The notes beneath the pieces are model-generated. The model made no database searches and was not told where the DNA came from. It was given only the letters and a program-made list of their open reading frames with translations. The translations under genes were made by a program, and so were the position numbers. A stretch of DNA of 64,000 bases. Source: a bacterium M00.F.Ca.ET.205.01.1.1 (GTDB lineage Bacteria; Pseudomonadota; Alphaproteobacteria; Rhizobiales; Rhizobiaceae). Shown here piece by piece: positions 1 through 8,560 of this stretch; the stretch's first letter is position 1, and the number at the start of each line of letters is the position of its first letter. Location of the stretch: contig SRUQ01000008.1 of assembly GCA_004791255.1 (NCBI GenBank), positions 1-64,000 on the forward strand, given 5' to 3'.

Positions 1-102
1 ACCATCAGCCAAATGAGCGATGATCCGCTCATCAGCCTGCCGGCAGTGGCGCGCTGATCAATTCCGGCCCATGCCGGAGAGCACGGCGACCAATGCCGTC
101 AG

Positions 103-1305
103 CTACACCACTCCAGTGGGCACGATCAAGGAGCCGACAAAACCGGCCCTGTCGTCAACACTGAACGCTTTCGTGTGCAGACTGGCACCCTTGGAACCAA
201 AGACCGAAATCGCCGGCTGTCGGCTGAAAGGCTGGAGCTCGAAAAGTTTGACGCCATTCCTTAGCAATCGCTTGCGATAGTTTGCATAGGCTCCGTGGAC
301 CGCGGCGACATCCGTGGCAGCCAGGGAATTGGTCAAAACCGCGACGTCCACCCCGCTACTGACGAGGTTTGACAAGATCGCTGAGCCTCTCTTCCCAGGA
401 ATGAAATAGGGAGACACTATCTCCAGACAATTGCGTGCCGACTGAATGATGGGAAGCAGCTCCTTCATCAGCCAACCGCGACGTCTCCAGCCACGAACCT
501 TCTCTGGAGGGTCGGAGAGCACTCGAACATTTTTCACCCAGTGCAGCTCGTTACTGGCCGCGATGAACTCAGCGATGGAACCTCGATCACCAATCCCTTT
601 CAAAAATTTTGACTCTGTACCCGCATCGAATCTCTCAAATAAATCGGCTTGCGTGGTCACCGCAGCCGGACCGAGCGCATTAATTGGCTTTGCTTCCGGG
701 CAAGCCCAGAAAGACTCGAATATTTGGGTCGTCTGATGCACGGCGGGACCGAGCAGCAGCACGTCGAGATCACGGAAATTGGTTTCTGCAGCATCAAAAT
801 AGGCATCGCCAACGTTTCGCCCACCGACGATGGCAACAGTCCCGTCGGCGATCCACGCCTTGTTGTGCATCCGCCGCGTCAACGCAAAAAGTCGCAATAA
901 AACTTCCCCGCCGCGCAGGACACCGCGTGCCCTGATGCTGCTTGGGTTGAACAATTTCAGCTCGATGTTTGGATGACTGCTCAACGCCAGGTATGAGGCA
1001 TCGTTCTTGCGCGGATTGCCGTCGTCGAGGAGCATCCTCACGCGTACACCGCGTTGCGCGGCCCGGAAGACTTCCTGCAGGAGTAAGCGGCCGGTGTGGT
1101 CGTCATGCCAGAGATAGTACATGAGGTCGAGCGTTCGAACTGCACCTCTTGCCGCAAGGACTCGCGCGGCGAAGGCATTGTGATTGTCCGAGATGAGCAA
1201 CAAGCCGCTGTTGCCCGTTTGGATATTCGCGTCCGCTCGCGCGATGGAGACGTCCATGAACTGGCTACCTTCCGACGGCGATCGGAGCCGATTAGCTCGA
1301 ATCAC
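103..1305 (-). pseudogene. Phospholipase D family protein, C-terminally truncated
   Basis: The 400-residue reading frame has both HKD signatures of the phospholipase D superfamily: HNKAWIAD at about residue 147 followed by GGRN, and HTKAFSVDD at about residue 377. The family includes cardiolipin-synthase-like enzymes that hydrolyse or transfer phosphodiester bonds at the membrane. The second motif normally continues into a GS-x-N/D-P-R-S segment and about 100 more residues. Here the frame ends 16 codons after the motif in unrelated sequence (GSLIVPTGVV), and nothing matching follows in the remaining 100 bases. I read this as a 3'-truncated gene, although both catalytic His/Lys pairs survive, so residual function cannot be excluded. 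The true start may be the Met at residue 17. Confidence 0.7.
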
Positions 1306-1607
1306 AGCAAGAACATTTCAGGGACAATCTAGTTGCATAAATGCCTGTTCGCGCTACTGACCCGTTGCCAAAAGGTGATGCGCTCGGCACGCACTGCTGG
1401 GGCGCGGAACTCGGTTTCGAGTCAGCCGATCTGGGCAAGGACCCGACAACTGAGCCGGACCTGATGATGCTATGGAACGTCCTGACTGGACGCCGGGGCC
1501 GCGGGACCGATCGGTACCCGAAGATCACCTACTAAACGGTCGGGCGCGGCCGGCCTTTGGAAGGAACTGAACATGCCATCGCGGGTTATCGGAGACGGGA
1601 GGAGTGA
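1306..1607. other. Intergenic, no recognisable gene
   Basis: A short plus-strand frame (1341-1535, 64 codons) exists but matches no family I recognise. The stretch ends in a strong ribosome-binding site (GGGAGGAG) just before the decayed VOC gene at 1608. Confidence 0.4.
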
Positions 1608-1972
1608 ATGATTTCCGTCCGATATATCGTTGCCGACGTCGAGGAGGCGGTCGAGTTCTATCAAGACAATCTCGATTTCAAGGTCGACAAGCACAATCCG
1701 GGCAAGTTCGCCGCGCTTGTTGTGCGACGAATTCACGCTGTATCTCAGCGCCCCAGGCGCGGGAAGCGGTGGTCAGGCGGGCGGCGACCCGACGCCTGGC
1801 GTGTGGAACCGGTTATGATCGTCACGAAGGAGCTCGACGTTCTGATCGAGCGGTTGCGCCGGGCTCATGCACGATTCCGCGGCGACATAAGCGATGGCGG
1901 CGCCGGTCGCGCCATCTGCTTGAAGATCCTTGGGGCAACCTCATCGAGCTATTCGAGTACAAGAAGGACTGA
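1608..1972 (+). pseudogene. VOC/glyoxalase superfamily protein, multiply frameshifted
   Basis: Three frames together rebuild one vicinal-oxygen-chelate protein. The N-terminus (MISVRYIVADVEEAVEFYQD) is in the frame starting at 1608. The middle (CDEFTLYLSAPG ... GGDPTPG) is in a second frame from about 1719. VMIVTKELDVLIERLRRA follows in the first frame again, and the end (LLEDPWGNLIELFEYKKD) is in a third. Intact members are about 125-residue metal-dependent enzymes or antibiotic-binding proteins with paired beta-alpha-beta-beta-beta units. The GGGAGGAG site ahead of the ATG is well preserved, so decay is probably recent. At least three indels make a functional product unlikely. Confidence 0.75.
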
Positions 1973-2043
1973 AGCTAGCGTACCGGTACGCCGGTGTTAG
2001 CATTCATCCCCAGCATTCGCGCGAACAATCCAGGTAGGCGAGC

Positions 2044-2152
2044 GAATTGTTCTTTGCGAAACGAGATCGTGGAAGGGCATCGGGGGAACCAGATCCTGCT
2101 CGAGGACCTCTCTGGAAATCCGATCGAACTGTTTCAGCGAGCGGGCCGCTGA
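2044..2152 (+). pseudogene. Second VOC-family remnant (C-terminus only)
   Basis: The plus-strand frame ending at the TGA at 2150-2152 reads GNQILLEDLSGNPIELFQRA, the classic C-terminal strand of VOC proteins (ILLEDPSGNPVELF). There is no N-terminal half upstream and an in-frame stop occurs near 2030. It is not a copy of the remnant at 1608, whose ending differs (IELFEYKKD), so two different VOC genes appear to have decayed here. Confidence 0.55.
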
Positions 2153-2227
2153 AGGCCGCGCAATATACCACGTCAGACGAAAGGCTCCTCCGCAATAGCT
2201 GACCTTCGCCTGCACTCACAGGCGCCG

Positions 2228-2644
2228 TTGTCGGCCTTCAGCGGTCAGATGGAAAAGAAACCCATGGCCTTGCCTTTCATTACGCTCAGTGTGGATTTCG
2301 GCGGCGGGTTTGCACGCCGCCCGCGACGGCCGGGACTGAGGTCCCAGCTCAACACGGTGATCGCTCAAAATGCGCAGCTCCACCAGGCAAACCTTGTCAG
2401 TCATACGGCACAATCGTCTCCCGCCTACCAACAGGTGCCGCGTCAGGTGACCGAGCATTTCGTTGCGCAGGGATCGACCATGCTCCAGGCCAAGCAACAG
2501 GCCATCGGCTGGATTGGGCAGTTGATCGCGCGCCAGGCTTCGCTAATCGCTTATGTCGACGTCTTTCGCTACTGCGCAATCGTGACGGCGTTGTTTGTCT
2601 CCCTCGCCTTGCTGCTTCGGTCACCAAAGTTCGACAAGCGCTAG
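2228..2644 (+). pseudogene. DHA2-type (EmrB) MFS efflux transporter, C-terminal fragment
   Basis: From about residue 42 the frame matches the C-terminal end of DHA2-family drug efflux permeases: NTVIAQNAQLHQANLVSH, then AIGWIGQLIARQASLIAYVD, FRYCAIV and a last hydrophobic helix ending LLLRSPKFDKR. Full-length members have about 500 residues and 14 helices, and only the last loop and helix remain. The first 40 codons (RRPRRPGLRSQL) do not resemble the family, so the ATG at 2228 is probably fortuitous. Confidence 0.7.
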
Positions 2645-2718
2645 CTGAAATATCGTCGGCCCTGGAACTCGCTCGCCGGCTTTTCGTTCAGACCCTATCC
2701 AACAAGGGAGAAAAACTC

Positions 2719-3036
2719 ATGCCACGCGGTGACAAATCGAAATACACCGACAAACAGGAACGCAAGGCCGACCACATTGCCGAGGGCTACGAGAAGCGTG
2801 GGGTTTCCGACAAGGAAGCTGAGCGTCGCGCATGGGCGACCGTCAACAAGGATGATGGCGGCGGCAAGAAGGAAGGCGGCTCTGGTCGCGGCGAGCACAC
2901 AGGCAATCCGGCGGCGCACAAGGGCGGTAGAATCGGCGGCGAGGCATCGGCGTCACGCTCGTCTGCAAGCCGATCGGAATCGGCCAAGAAGGCCGCAGCC
3001 AACCGCAAACGGAACGCCGAACACCACACCCATTGA
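2719..3036 (+). CDS. Small basic plasmid-stabilisation-type protein
   Basis: This 105-residue, highly charged protein begins MPRGDKSKYTDKQERKA. It continues with a helical segment (HIAEGYEKRGVSDKEAERRAWATVNK) and ends in a Gly/Ser/Lys-rich tail with KGG-like repeats (HKGGRIGGEASASRS). Proteins of this kind are widespread in rhizobia and usually labelled plasmid stabilisation protein; their biochemical role is unproven. The start is supported by AAGGGAG about 8 bases upstream. It is intact, unlike most of its neighbours. The tail looks disordered and nucleic-acid-binding, which is inference only. Confidence 0.7.
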   Translation: MPRGDKSKYTDKQERKADHIAEGYEKRGVSDKEAERRAWATVNKDDGGGKKEGGSGRGEHTGNPAAHKGGRIGGEASASRSSASRSESAKKAAANRKRNAEHHTH

Positions 3037-3057
3037 CTGGCTGCTCGGAGCATCAGC

Positions 3058-3502
3058 ATAAAATCCCAACTCGTCAACGAGGTTAGCGGACAACGGACAT
3101 TCGTCGTGGTGCTGGAGCCCAGCGAAGAAGCATTCGCCGGGCTTACCGCCTTCGCAGTCGACCACAAGATCGGCAGCGCGTCCCTGACCGCCATCGGCGC
3201 GTTCGAAAGAGCCACCGTCGGCTGGTTTGACCTGAACGCAAAGACCTACCGCAAAATCCCGATCGACGAGCAATGCGAAGTGCTGAGCGCGATCGGCGAT
3301 ATAGCGCTAGGCGACGATGAGAAGTCCAGCCTGCATGTCTATGCGGTACTCGGATTGAGCGACGGAACCACAAGGGGGTGGGCACCTGCTTGAAGGCATC
3401 GTTCGGCCAACGCTCGAAGTCACCCTGGTGGAAGCTCCCGGCCATTTATGCCGCAGCAAGCGTCCGGAACTCGGTGTTGCGCTGATCGATCTTGACGCTT
3501 GA
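3058..3502 (+). pseudogene. PPC/DUF296 domain protein with lost start and +1 frameshift
   Basis: The frame reads RTFVVVLEPSEEAFAGLTAF, then ASLTAIGAFERATVGWFD and LHVYAVLGLSDGTTRG, the PPC (plant and prokaryote conserved) fold also called DUF296. After GTTRG the frame breaks. A one-base shift restores GHLLEGIVRPTLEVTLVEAP and an ending ELGVALIDLDA with a stop at 3500-3502. The break lies in a run of five G (about 3373-3377) where four would keep the frame. The expected start codon is ATA at 3058, so translation could only begin at the internal GTG at 3106. The indel might be a sequence error, but the lost ATG suggests real decay. Confidence 0.75.
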
Positions 3503-3522
3503 GTTTCGGTTGGCAGGGCGGT

Positions 3523-3954
3523 TTACGTCCAGCTCGAGAGAACTGTCTCCATCTCGACTGTCTCGACCTGCTGCGCAAACCGCTGATGATAGACGGTCAG
3601 CAGCGCGTCGTGGGTTGCATCGGAGGAGCTGCATAGCGGGTCGGTGACCAGGACCACTCGATAGCCGAAATCGATGGCTCCGAGCACCGTGGCCAGAACG
3701 CATACATCTGTTTCGCCGCCGGTGATATGCGCGCATCGATCGCCAAGGGGACCATAGGCCAAACCTGGCATAGACATCAGCGCGTCTCCGACCGGCAGTA
3801 TGTGTCCACGACAGCTCCCTAGAAAAGATACGCAACGCCAAGTGTCGGGACTGGTTCCTGAGATGGCACAGGAACCGACGCAAATGAGTGGCGTTTCCGC
3901 TGGGACGAATGGAGTTGCTCGCATGAGATCACGCGACACGTTAGGGGGCCGCAA
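3523..3954 (-). pseudogene. Isochorismatase-family cysteine hydrolase, internally deleted
   Basis: The C-terminal half is clear: ITGGETDVCVLATVLGAIDF with the nucleophilic Cys of the T-D-V-C-V motif, then GYRVVLVTDPLCSSSDATHD and QQVETVEMETVLSSW. Just before it sits the family's extreme N-terminus (AYGPLGDRCAH), so about 100 residues between them are missing, including the catalytic Asp of the DMQ motif. A FVPAETP piece upstream resembles the segment that should lie inside the deletion, implying rearrangement rather than simple loss. No active hydrolase can be made. Confidence 0.7.
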
Positions 3955-3969
3955 GCTGGGACGGCCAAA

Positions 3970-4365
3970 ATGGAGCTAAGCGGAGGATGTCTCTGCGGCA
4001 CTATCCGCTTGCGCGTCGGAAGCGAACCGAGAGTACATTACTGTGATTGTGACATGTGCCGGCGAGCGACCGGCAGCGCATTCGCGGTACTGGCCTGGGT
4101 GTCTTCTCAAAGCGTCGTCTGGATCAATGTAACGCCAACCTATCGCAGGTCTTCGCCGATCGCCCAGAGGGGGTTCTGCTCCGCCTGCGGATCGCCGCTC
4201 AGCCTTTTCTGTGACGCATCGCCCGGCGAGATCGCGCTGCATGTCGGGAAGTTCGACGATCCGTCTCGCCTGGAGCCGCGCTACAACTATGGGTCGAGGC
4301 AGCGACTTAGCTGGGTTTGCTGTGGAATAGACCTACCGCACCACGATCCCGAGGAGCGATGGTGA
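3970..4365 (+). CDS. GFA (Mss4-like) zinc-binding protein
   Basis: The 131-residue protein has the zinc ligands of the glutathione-dependent formaldehyde-activating (GFA) family: GGCLCGTIRL near residue 6, HYCDCDMCRR near residue 28 and FCSACGSPL near residue 70. The downstream G-K-F-D-D-P motif, common in the family, is present. Members bind zinc in a Mss4 fold; few have a proven enzymatic function, so formaldehyde chemistry should not be assumed. It stands between a broken isochorismatase and an HD-domain gene and looks intact. The C-terminus (HHDPEERW) is normal for the family. Confidence 0.8.
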   Translation: MELSGGCLCGTIRLRVGSEPRVHYCDCDMCRRATGSAFAVLAWVSSQSVVWINVTPTYRRSSPIAQRGFCSACGSPLSLFCDASPGEIALHVGKFDDPSRLEPRYNYGSRQRLSWVCCGIDLPHHDPEERW

Positions 4366-4389
4366 AAGCATGCCTGAAAGGGAAGCCAG

Positions 4390-4809
4390 ATGAGCATCTT
4401 TTACCGGGCCGCCAAGATCGCGGAAGAGGTCCATGCGTCGCAACGCGACAAGACTGGGCAGCCTTACATCGAGCATTGTCGGCGTGTCGTTGATGGTGTC
4501 GAAACGATGGATCAGAAGGTCGTCGCGTATCTCCATGACGTGCTGGAAAAGGGCGAAGGCTGGAACCGGACCAAGATCGAACAAGCGGGCTTCGGTCCGA
4601 CCATTGCTTCGGCTGTTGACGCCATGTCACGCAGAGACGGCGAGGGCTATTTCGCCTTCGTGCGACGCGCTGCATCGAACCCTCTGGCGCTGCCGGTGAA
4701 GCGTGCGGATCTGGAAGACAATATCTGGCAGGCGCGACAAGTTGGGGGATCGACTGTCAAATACGAAAAGGCACTACGCATTCTTGATGAGGAGTTTCCA
4801 CGCCGTTAG
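4390..4809 (+). CDS. HD-domain phosphohydrolase (RelA/SpoT hydrolase-like)
   Basis: This 139-residue stand-alone HD-domain protein starts IAEEVHASQRDKTGQPYIEH. It has the metal-binding His-Asp pair in VVAYLHDVLEKG (about residues 44-55) and a later VKRADLEDNI segment typical of SpoT-like (p)ppGpp hydrolase domains. Small proteins of this type are often annotated as guanosine-bis(diphosphate) pyrophosphohydrolase, but no synthetase or TGS domain is present and the substrate is unknown. It lies 24 bases after the GFA gene, so the two may be co-transcribed. Confidence 0.75.
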   Translation: MSIFYRAAKIAEEVHASQRDKTGQPYIEHCRRVVDGVETMDQKVVAYLHDVLEKGEGWNRTKIEQAGFGPTIASAVDAMSRRDGEGYFAFVRRAASNPLALPVKRADLEDNIWQARQVGGSTVKYEKALRILDEEFPRR

Positions 4810-4854
4810 GAGTACCCGAGGGCCTCAGCTCGGCCCGGTGTGCGCACGAGCAAT

Positions 4855-5261
4855 CTACTCCATGACGTGGGGCGTATTCCGCTTGTCCTCCACGGGGTCG
4901 ACGTCTATGCGCGCCTTTTCAGGATCGAACGCGCCGTGGCCGACAATTGCCCTCGCCGCGGTGTCAGGAGTTTCATATGCCCACATGAAATCGTCAGCCG
5001 AGCTTCCCACGGCATGGACGCGCCAGTAACTGGCTGTGCCTTTCAATGGGCATTCGGTCGTGGTGTTGGTCTTTTCGAAAAGGTCGAAATAGATATCTTC
5101 GAAGGGGATGTAGAATACAGGCTCCCTCTTCCCGAAGCACCTCGGCTCGGTCGGGGGCTGCGACTATGGCGTCGGAAAATCGCACCATCACCGTGCCGCC
5201 AAACGGCTCAATGGCCAACCGGCCCCGTGTGGCGTGTTGCTGTTGCGGCTGACGTGTGCAT
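4855..5261 (-). pseudogene. DUF427 protein, frameshifted
   Basis: Two minus-strand frames make one DUF427 protein. The N-terminal piece is GRLAIEPFGGTVMVRFSDAI then DRAEVLREEG. The C-terminal piece, in another frame, is KGTASYWRVHAVGSSADDF then MWAYETPDTAARAIVGHGAF. The linking strand that would read YIPFEDIYFDLFEKTNTTTE is found after a one-base shift near 5140. The ATG at 5259-5261 is in yet another frame from the N-terminal piece, so at least two indels are present. The biological role of the family is unknown. Confidence 0.7.
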
Positions 5262-5373
5262 ATCGGTTCTCCTGCCAACAGGCGTTCTGAGATCGAGGAT
5301 CATTTGCTCGGAGGGGCTCGGTGATAGGCTGATCACCGCCAGTCGTGGCGTATTTGGTTGCCTGGCTAGGCCT

Positions 5374-5562
5374 TCAACCGCTGGTGCTTTTCGAGCCAAC
5401 TCCAACCACCGGACCGGCCGCTTCGCGCTCGGCCTCCGGGCCTTCCGCCTCTATTTCCTGCACTGCCTGGTCCCAGTGTTCCTGCTCTCTTTCGGCTGGA
5501 CGGCCTTCCCGCTCCCAGATTTCATAGGCTCGCCGTTTGATGCGCTCTTCCCTGCTGTCCAT
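5374..5562 (-). CDS. DUF2934 small protein
   Basis: This is a 62-residue protein with the DUF2934 signature RIKRRAYEIWEREGRP followed by EHWDQAVQEIEAE. The family occurs throughout Rhizobiales as short charged proteins, sometimes as one domain of a longer protein; function is unknown. The tail (AGPVVGVGSKSTSG) is low complexity. No partner gene is evident. The frame is intact in a neighbourhood of broken genes. Confidence 0.75.
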   Translation of the reverse strand: MDSREERIKRRAYEIWEREGRPAEREQEHWDQAVQEIEAEGPEAEREAAGPVVGVGSKSTSG

Positions 5563-5842
5563 GTCTCGATCCTCCGATCCATCAGTCTCAATTCAGGCCG
5601 ATATTTTTTGTTCCTTCTTGTCGGGAAGACGAGCCGTGGAGCCTGTGCTTTCGATCGGGGCGTAGTGTGGAATGTCGGCTTGGCAATTTCCGTGCCGACA
5701 TTTTTTCATGACACATCGACACGGGCAGATTTATGAATCCGCCATCTATCCGTGCCCGGCACGCCACTCTTCCGACGCGTGGCGCGATGCCGGATCGCCA
5801 GTCGGATTGAAAGACATGACGGCCGTTGCTTCCAGCAGGTGA

Positions 5843-6259
5843 CGCCCATGCGGGAATTGCCGGAAAGACATCGACGCCGATGTGGTCATCCTTCGCCGTG
5901 GGAACCTTGTCAGCGGGTTCACTACGGCCGCGACTTTGTGGGTGATGACGGCGATCGGCTTGGCATTCGGTGGTGGTCAGTATGGATTGGGCGCAGCCGG
6001 AACGTTGCTGACCTTGTTGACGCTTCTCGTCTTGGAATGGATCGACGTGCGCATTCCACGCGACCATCGTGCCGAACTGGATGTCGCATGCAAGGATAGA
6101 AAGGCGGACGATCTGCCCGAAATTGTCAAGCCGCTCGGCTACCGGGCGCGGTTGGTCGGTCTTCAGCGTCGCCCGGATCGTGAAGACCCGGTATTTTCGT
6201 TCGAAATTGGCTGGACTCAGCCGGATTGTAGCGGCCGCCAACGGATTTGCTTGCTTTGA
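5843..6259 (+). pseudogene. MgtC/SapB family protein, 5'-truncated
   Basis: From the codons around 5870 the frame reads DIDADVVILRRGNLVSGFTT, then TLWVMTAIGLAFGGGQYGLG, AAGTLLTLLTLLVLEWIDVR and IPRDHRAEL. This is the second half of the MgtC/SapB membrane domain plus the start of its soluble C-terminal domain. The first two or three membrane helices are absent because an in-frame TGA lies at 5840, and the C-terminal domain breaks down after FEIGWTQPD. Intact members (about 170-230 residues) support growth in low magnesium. This copy cannot make a complete membrane protein. Confidence 0.65.
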
Positions 6260-6325
6260 TCGATCAGCACGCCGAAATCACAAAATTCCAACTGGTTCGC
6301 CAGCCGTAGATGAAGAGGTGGCCGC

Positions 6326-6778
6326 TCAACGCACCGAAGCGCGAAGCGCTGATATGAAAAGCACCAGCAACGCCAACGCATTGAGGCCGGCCGCGATAGC
6401 GTGCGAATATTCCCATTGGCGCCGCAGCAACTCCCAGTTTTCGGGTAGAACGGTCCAGTTCCGGGTTGCCTGGTTGATCGGATTAGTCAGTCTCCAGAAG
6501 GCAAGCTGCGTGGCCCCGATGCAGATGAAAGCCAGGACAATAAAGCCGAAAGATCCGCCTGACCGGTAGGGCAGGACCGCCAGGGCCGCTGTCGAGAGCA
6601 ATGCACCCAGCACCACTATCCCGAACAGGCTCCAGCCATCATAGACGCGTTGTGCGGCCAGGTAGCTCGTTCCGTCGAGCTTCGTTTAGTTGAACATCGA
6701 GAAGAAATGCGCGCCGGCCGGGACAAAGGCCAATGCCACGAAGATGAAGCTGATTACCCTCAGACTGTAAATTGCCAT
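6326..6778 (-). pseudogene. Small DUF1772-like membrane protein with an in-frame stop
   Basis: A 151-codon frame starts at the ATG at 6776-6778 (MAIYSLRVISFIFVALAFVP) and runs to 6326. It contains four hydrophobic helices and the segment LTNPINQATRNWTVLPENWE typical of DUF1772/anthrone-oxygenase-like membrane proteins. The frame is interrupted once by TAA about 31 codons in (FFSMFN-stop-TKLDG), after which the sequence stays in frame and family-like (YLAAQRVYDGWSLFGIVVLG). This is a single nonsense change rather than an indel. Restart at the GTG at 6616 would give only the last 96 residues. Confidence 0.6.
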
Positions 6779-7047
6779 ATCCAGCTCCTCTCAACCAGAG
6801 CTAGGGCAATCGACGAGATTGGAAAGGCTGTCTGAATTGCGCATCGGGGCCGATCTGCGACCACCCTGCGATCTCGTTGGTCGTTCTTTGACACTCAAGC
6901 ATCTCCTCGCGGAACAAAGCTTTTTGGTTGAAGTTCTGCCTGTTTAAGGGACGCCGGGGAGGCGACGTCGAATGCCGATGCTGAACCAGTCGGCAACCTA
7001 TTCGGCCGACCATCGTTTTTCCCGGAGTTCTTTCGAATGGATAGACG

Positions 7048-7887
7048 ATGCTCGTCCAGACCCTCGAAGTCTGCGATATAAAGCTGGCGGCATCTACTGC
7101 CGGCGATCCGAGTCGACCTGCTTTGATCCTTCTGCACGGTTGGCCACATTCCCGAAAAATCTATGATGGCGTGATCGATGAACTCGGCACGCGATACTTT
7201 ACGTTGGCTTTCGATCTTCCGGAGATCGGTGAATCGCGTGGTACTCCCCCGTCGGCGGAGAAAGAGGTCCTGGCCGATATCCTGATTTCAGCCGCCGAGG
7301 CCTACGGGGCCAAATCTATCGTCGTTGCGGGCTTTGATGTGGGCGGCATGATTGCCTTCGCTGCCGCTCGTTATCATGGTGATCGGATCGTCGGCGCGGT
7401 GCCGATGAATACGGTGATCCCCGGCCTTCATCCATGGACGAAAGTAGTCGCGAACCCGGACATCTGGCATTTTGCGTTCCATGCGGTGCCTGAGTTACCG
7501 GAGTTGCTGGTGACAGGCCACCAGCGCGCCTACTTCGATTTCTTCTTTGATCTGCTCGCTGGCCATTCCGATGCTTTGACGAATGAAATGCGGGAGAACT
7601 TTACAGAGGCCTATTCGAGGCCGGAGGCGCTTAAAGCCGGCTTTGAATGGTATCGCGCGTTTAAGCAGGATGCCAAGGTCAATGCTGTACCGGCACGGAT
7701 CGAAGTTCCGATCCTCTATATCCGCGGCGACGCTGATTCCGGATCGATCGACGACTATCTGGAGGGTCTAAGGCTGTCCGGAGCAGGGAACCTGCAGGGC
7801 CACATGATCGCCAATTGCGGCGAGTTTCTGCCAATCGAGGCACCAGAGGAATTCGTCAAGGCGCTGGTGGAGTTTGCACCAAGATAG
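7048..7887 (+). CDS. Alpha/beta hydrolase of the epoxide hydrolase/dehalogenase type
   Basis: The 279-residue enzyme has the oxyanion-hole motif HGWP (about residue 30) and a nucleophile elbow GFDVGG with Asp97 in place of serine. That points to the epoxide hydrolase and haloalkane dehalogenase branch, which uses a covalent Asp-ester intermediate. A cap region spans roughly residues 130-210, followed by YIRGDAD. The position where this branch normally has the catalytic His (NCGHFLPEE) reads NCGEFLPIE, so His is replaced by Glu259. This could abolish the second, hydrolytic step or change the chemistry. The gene is otherwise full length. The substrate is unknown. Confidence 0.75.
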   Translation: MLVQTLEVCDIKLAASTAGDPSRPALILLHGWPHSRKIYDGVIDELGTRYFTLAFDLPEIGESRGTPPSAEKEVLADILISAAEAYGAKSIVVAGFDVGGMIAFAAARYHGDRIVGAVPMNTVIPGLHPWTKVVANPDIWHFAFHAVPELPELLVTGHQRAYFDFFFDLLAGHSDALTNEMRENFTEAYSRPEALKAGFEWYRAFKQDAKVNAVPARIEVPILYIRGDADSGSIDDYLEGLRLSGAGNLQGHMIANCGEFLPIEAPEEFVKALVEFAPR

Positions 7888-7915
7888 CTGAAGCGATCTG
7901 CAGCCATGCCAGTAC

Positions 7916-8137
7916 CTACGGGTTCGCGGACGTTATACGCCAGACCGTGTTTCCGACATCGTTCGGCAATCGAAGCGCACCCGATTTGTCGACGGCAGCC
8001 CCCACGGCCGCCCATGCGTTGCGCAGGCCGCTTGCGAAGATGCGTGAGCGTCCTGTGGCCCTGTCGACCAGACGGCGGCCCTGTCCTTTTCCGCCGAGAT
8101 GCGGCGTCTGATCTGAGAGTCGGCGTACGGCTGTCAT
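7916..8137 (-). pseudogene. PQQ-type sugar (sorbosone) dehydrogenase remnant
   Basis: The minus-strand frame contains RSRIFASGLRNAW and, close after, DKSGALRLPNDVGNTVWRIT. These match two separate blocks of soluble PQQ-dependent sugar dehydrogenases (RVFASGLRNP and GALLVADDVGNTVWRV), which are about 100 residues apart in intact enzymes. The interior and the N-terminal propeller are therefore lost. The ATG overlapping the end of the AlkB remnant (ATGA) is probably coincidental. Confidence 0.5.
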
Positions 8138-8560
8138 GGATTTTTAGAGCGCAAAGTCCGCAAGATGATCGAATACCGTCGTTCGGAACTGTGGGATACT
8201 GTGTTCCCATTGCGTGCACCAAGGGCCGGCCATGAGATAGGCCGATCTCGGCTCGACGAGGATGGTCCGGCGATCCCACCTGGCGCCATTCTTCCGCCGG
8301 GGCCGGAAGCTGCAGGATGCCAAGAGCGATACACCAGCTACTTCTTCAAAAAGAGGTTTTGTCGCGATGCCAGCCAATGTCAGCGCCTGGCGATATTCGT
8401 TGATCAACAACTGTGCGAAGGCCTCGGCGGGCTGGCTCGCAAAAGCCGCAATCCTCTCTCGGCGAGGTCGTCGCAGCGCGCAGGGACAGCAGAAAGTCGG
8501 GTATCGGCGGCTCAAGGATCGCCAAGGTCGATTTCGGAGCTGAACAATATGCCCGCATCT
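8134..8560 (-). pseudogene. AlkB-like 2-oxoglutarate dioxygenase, multiply frameshifted
   Basis: Three minus-strand frames supply successive blocks of an AlkB-family DNA or RNA demethylase. One gives PIPDFLLSLRAATT and IGWHRDKTSF, which carries the HxD iron ligands. A second gives LLINEYRQA, then GVSLLASCSFRPRRKNGARW and PRSAYLMAGPWCTQWEHSIP. The third gives SERRYSIILRTLRSKNP with the stop at 8134-8136. The final block contains the R-Y-S-I-x-x-R-T-L motif with the 2-oxoglutarate-binding Arg. The N-terminal substrate-binding part is not recognisable upstream. At least two frame changes make this a pseudogene unless the sequence has errors. Confidence 0.7.

Noticed and set aside
4840..5736. 298-codon plus-strand frame
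   Set aside because: It covers DUF427 and DUF2934 sequence on the opposite strand and matches nothing itself.
5588..6241. 217-codon minus-strand frame
   Set aside because: It is the shadow of the MgtC remnant on the other strand and shows no family motif.
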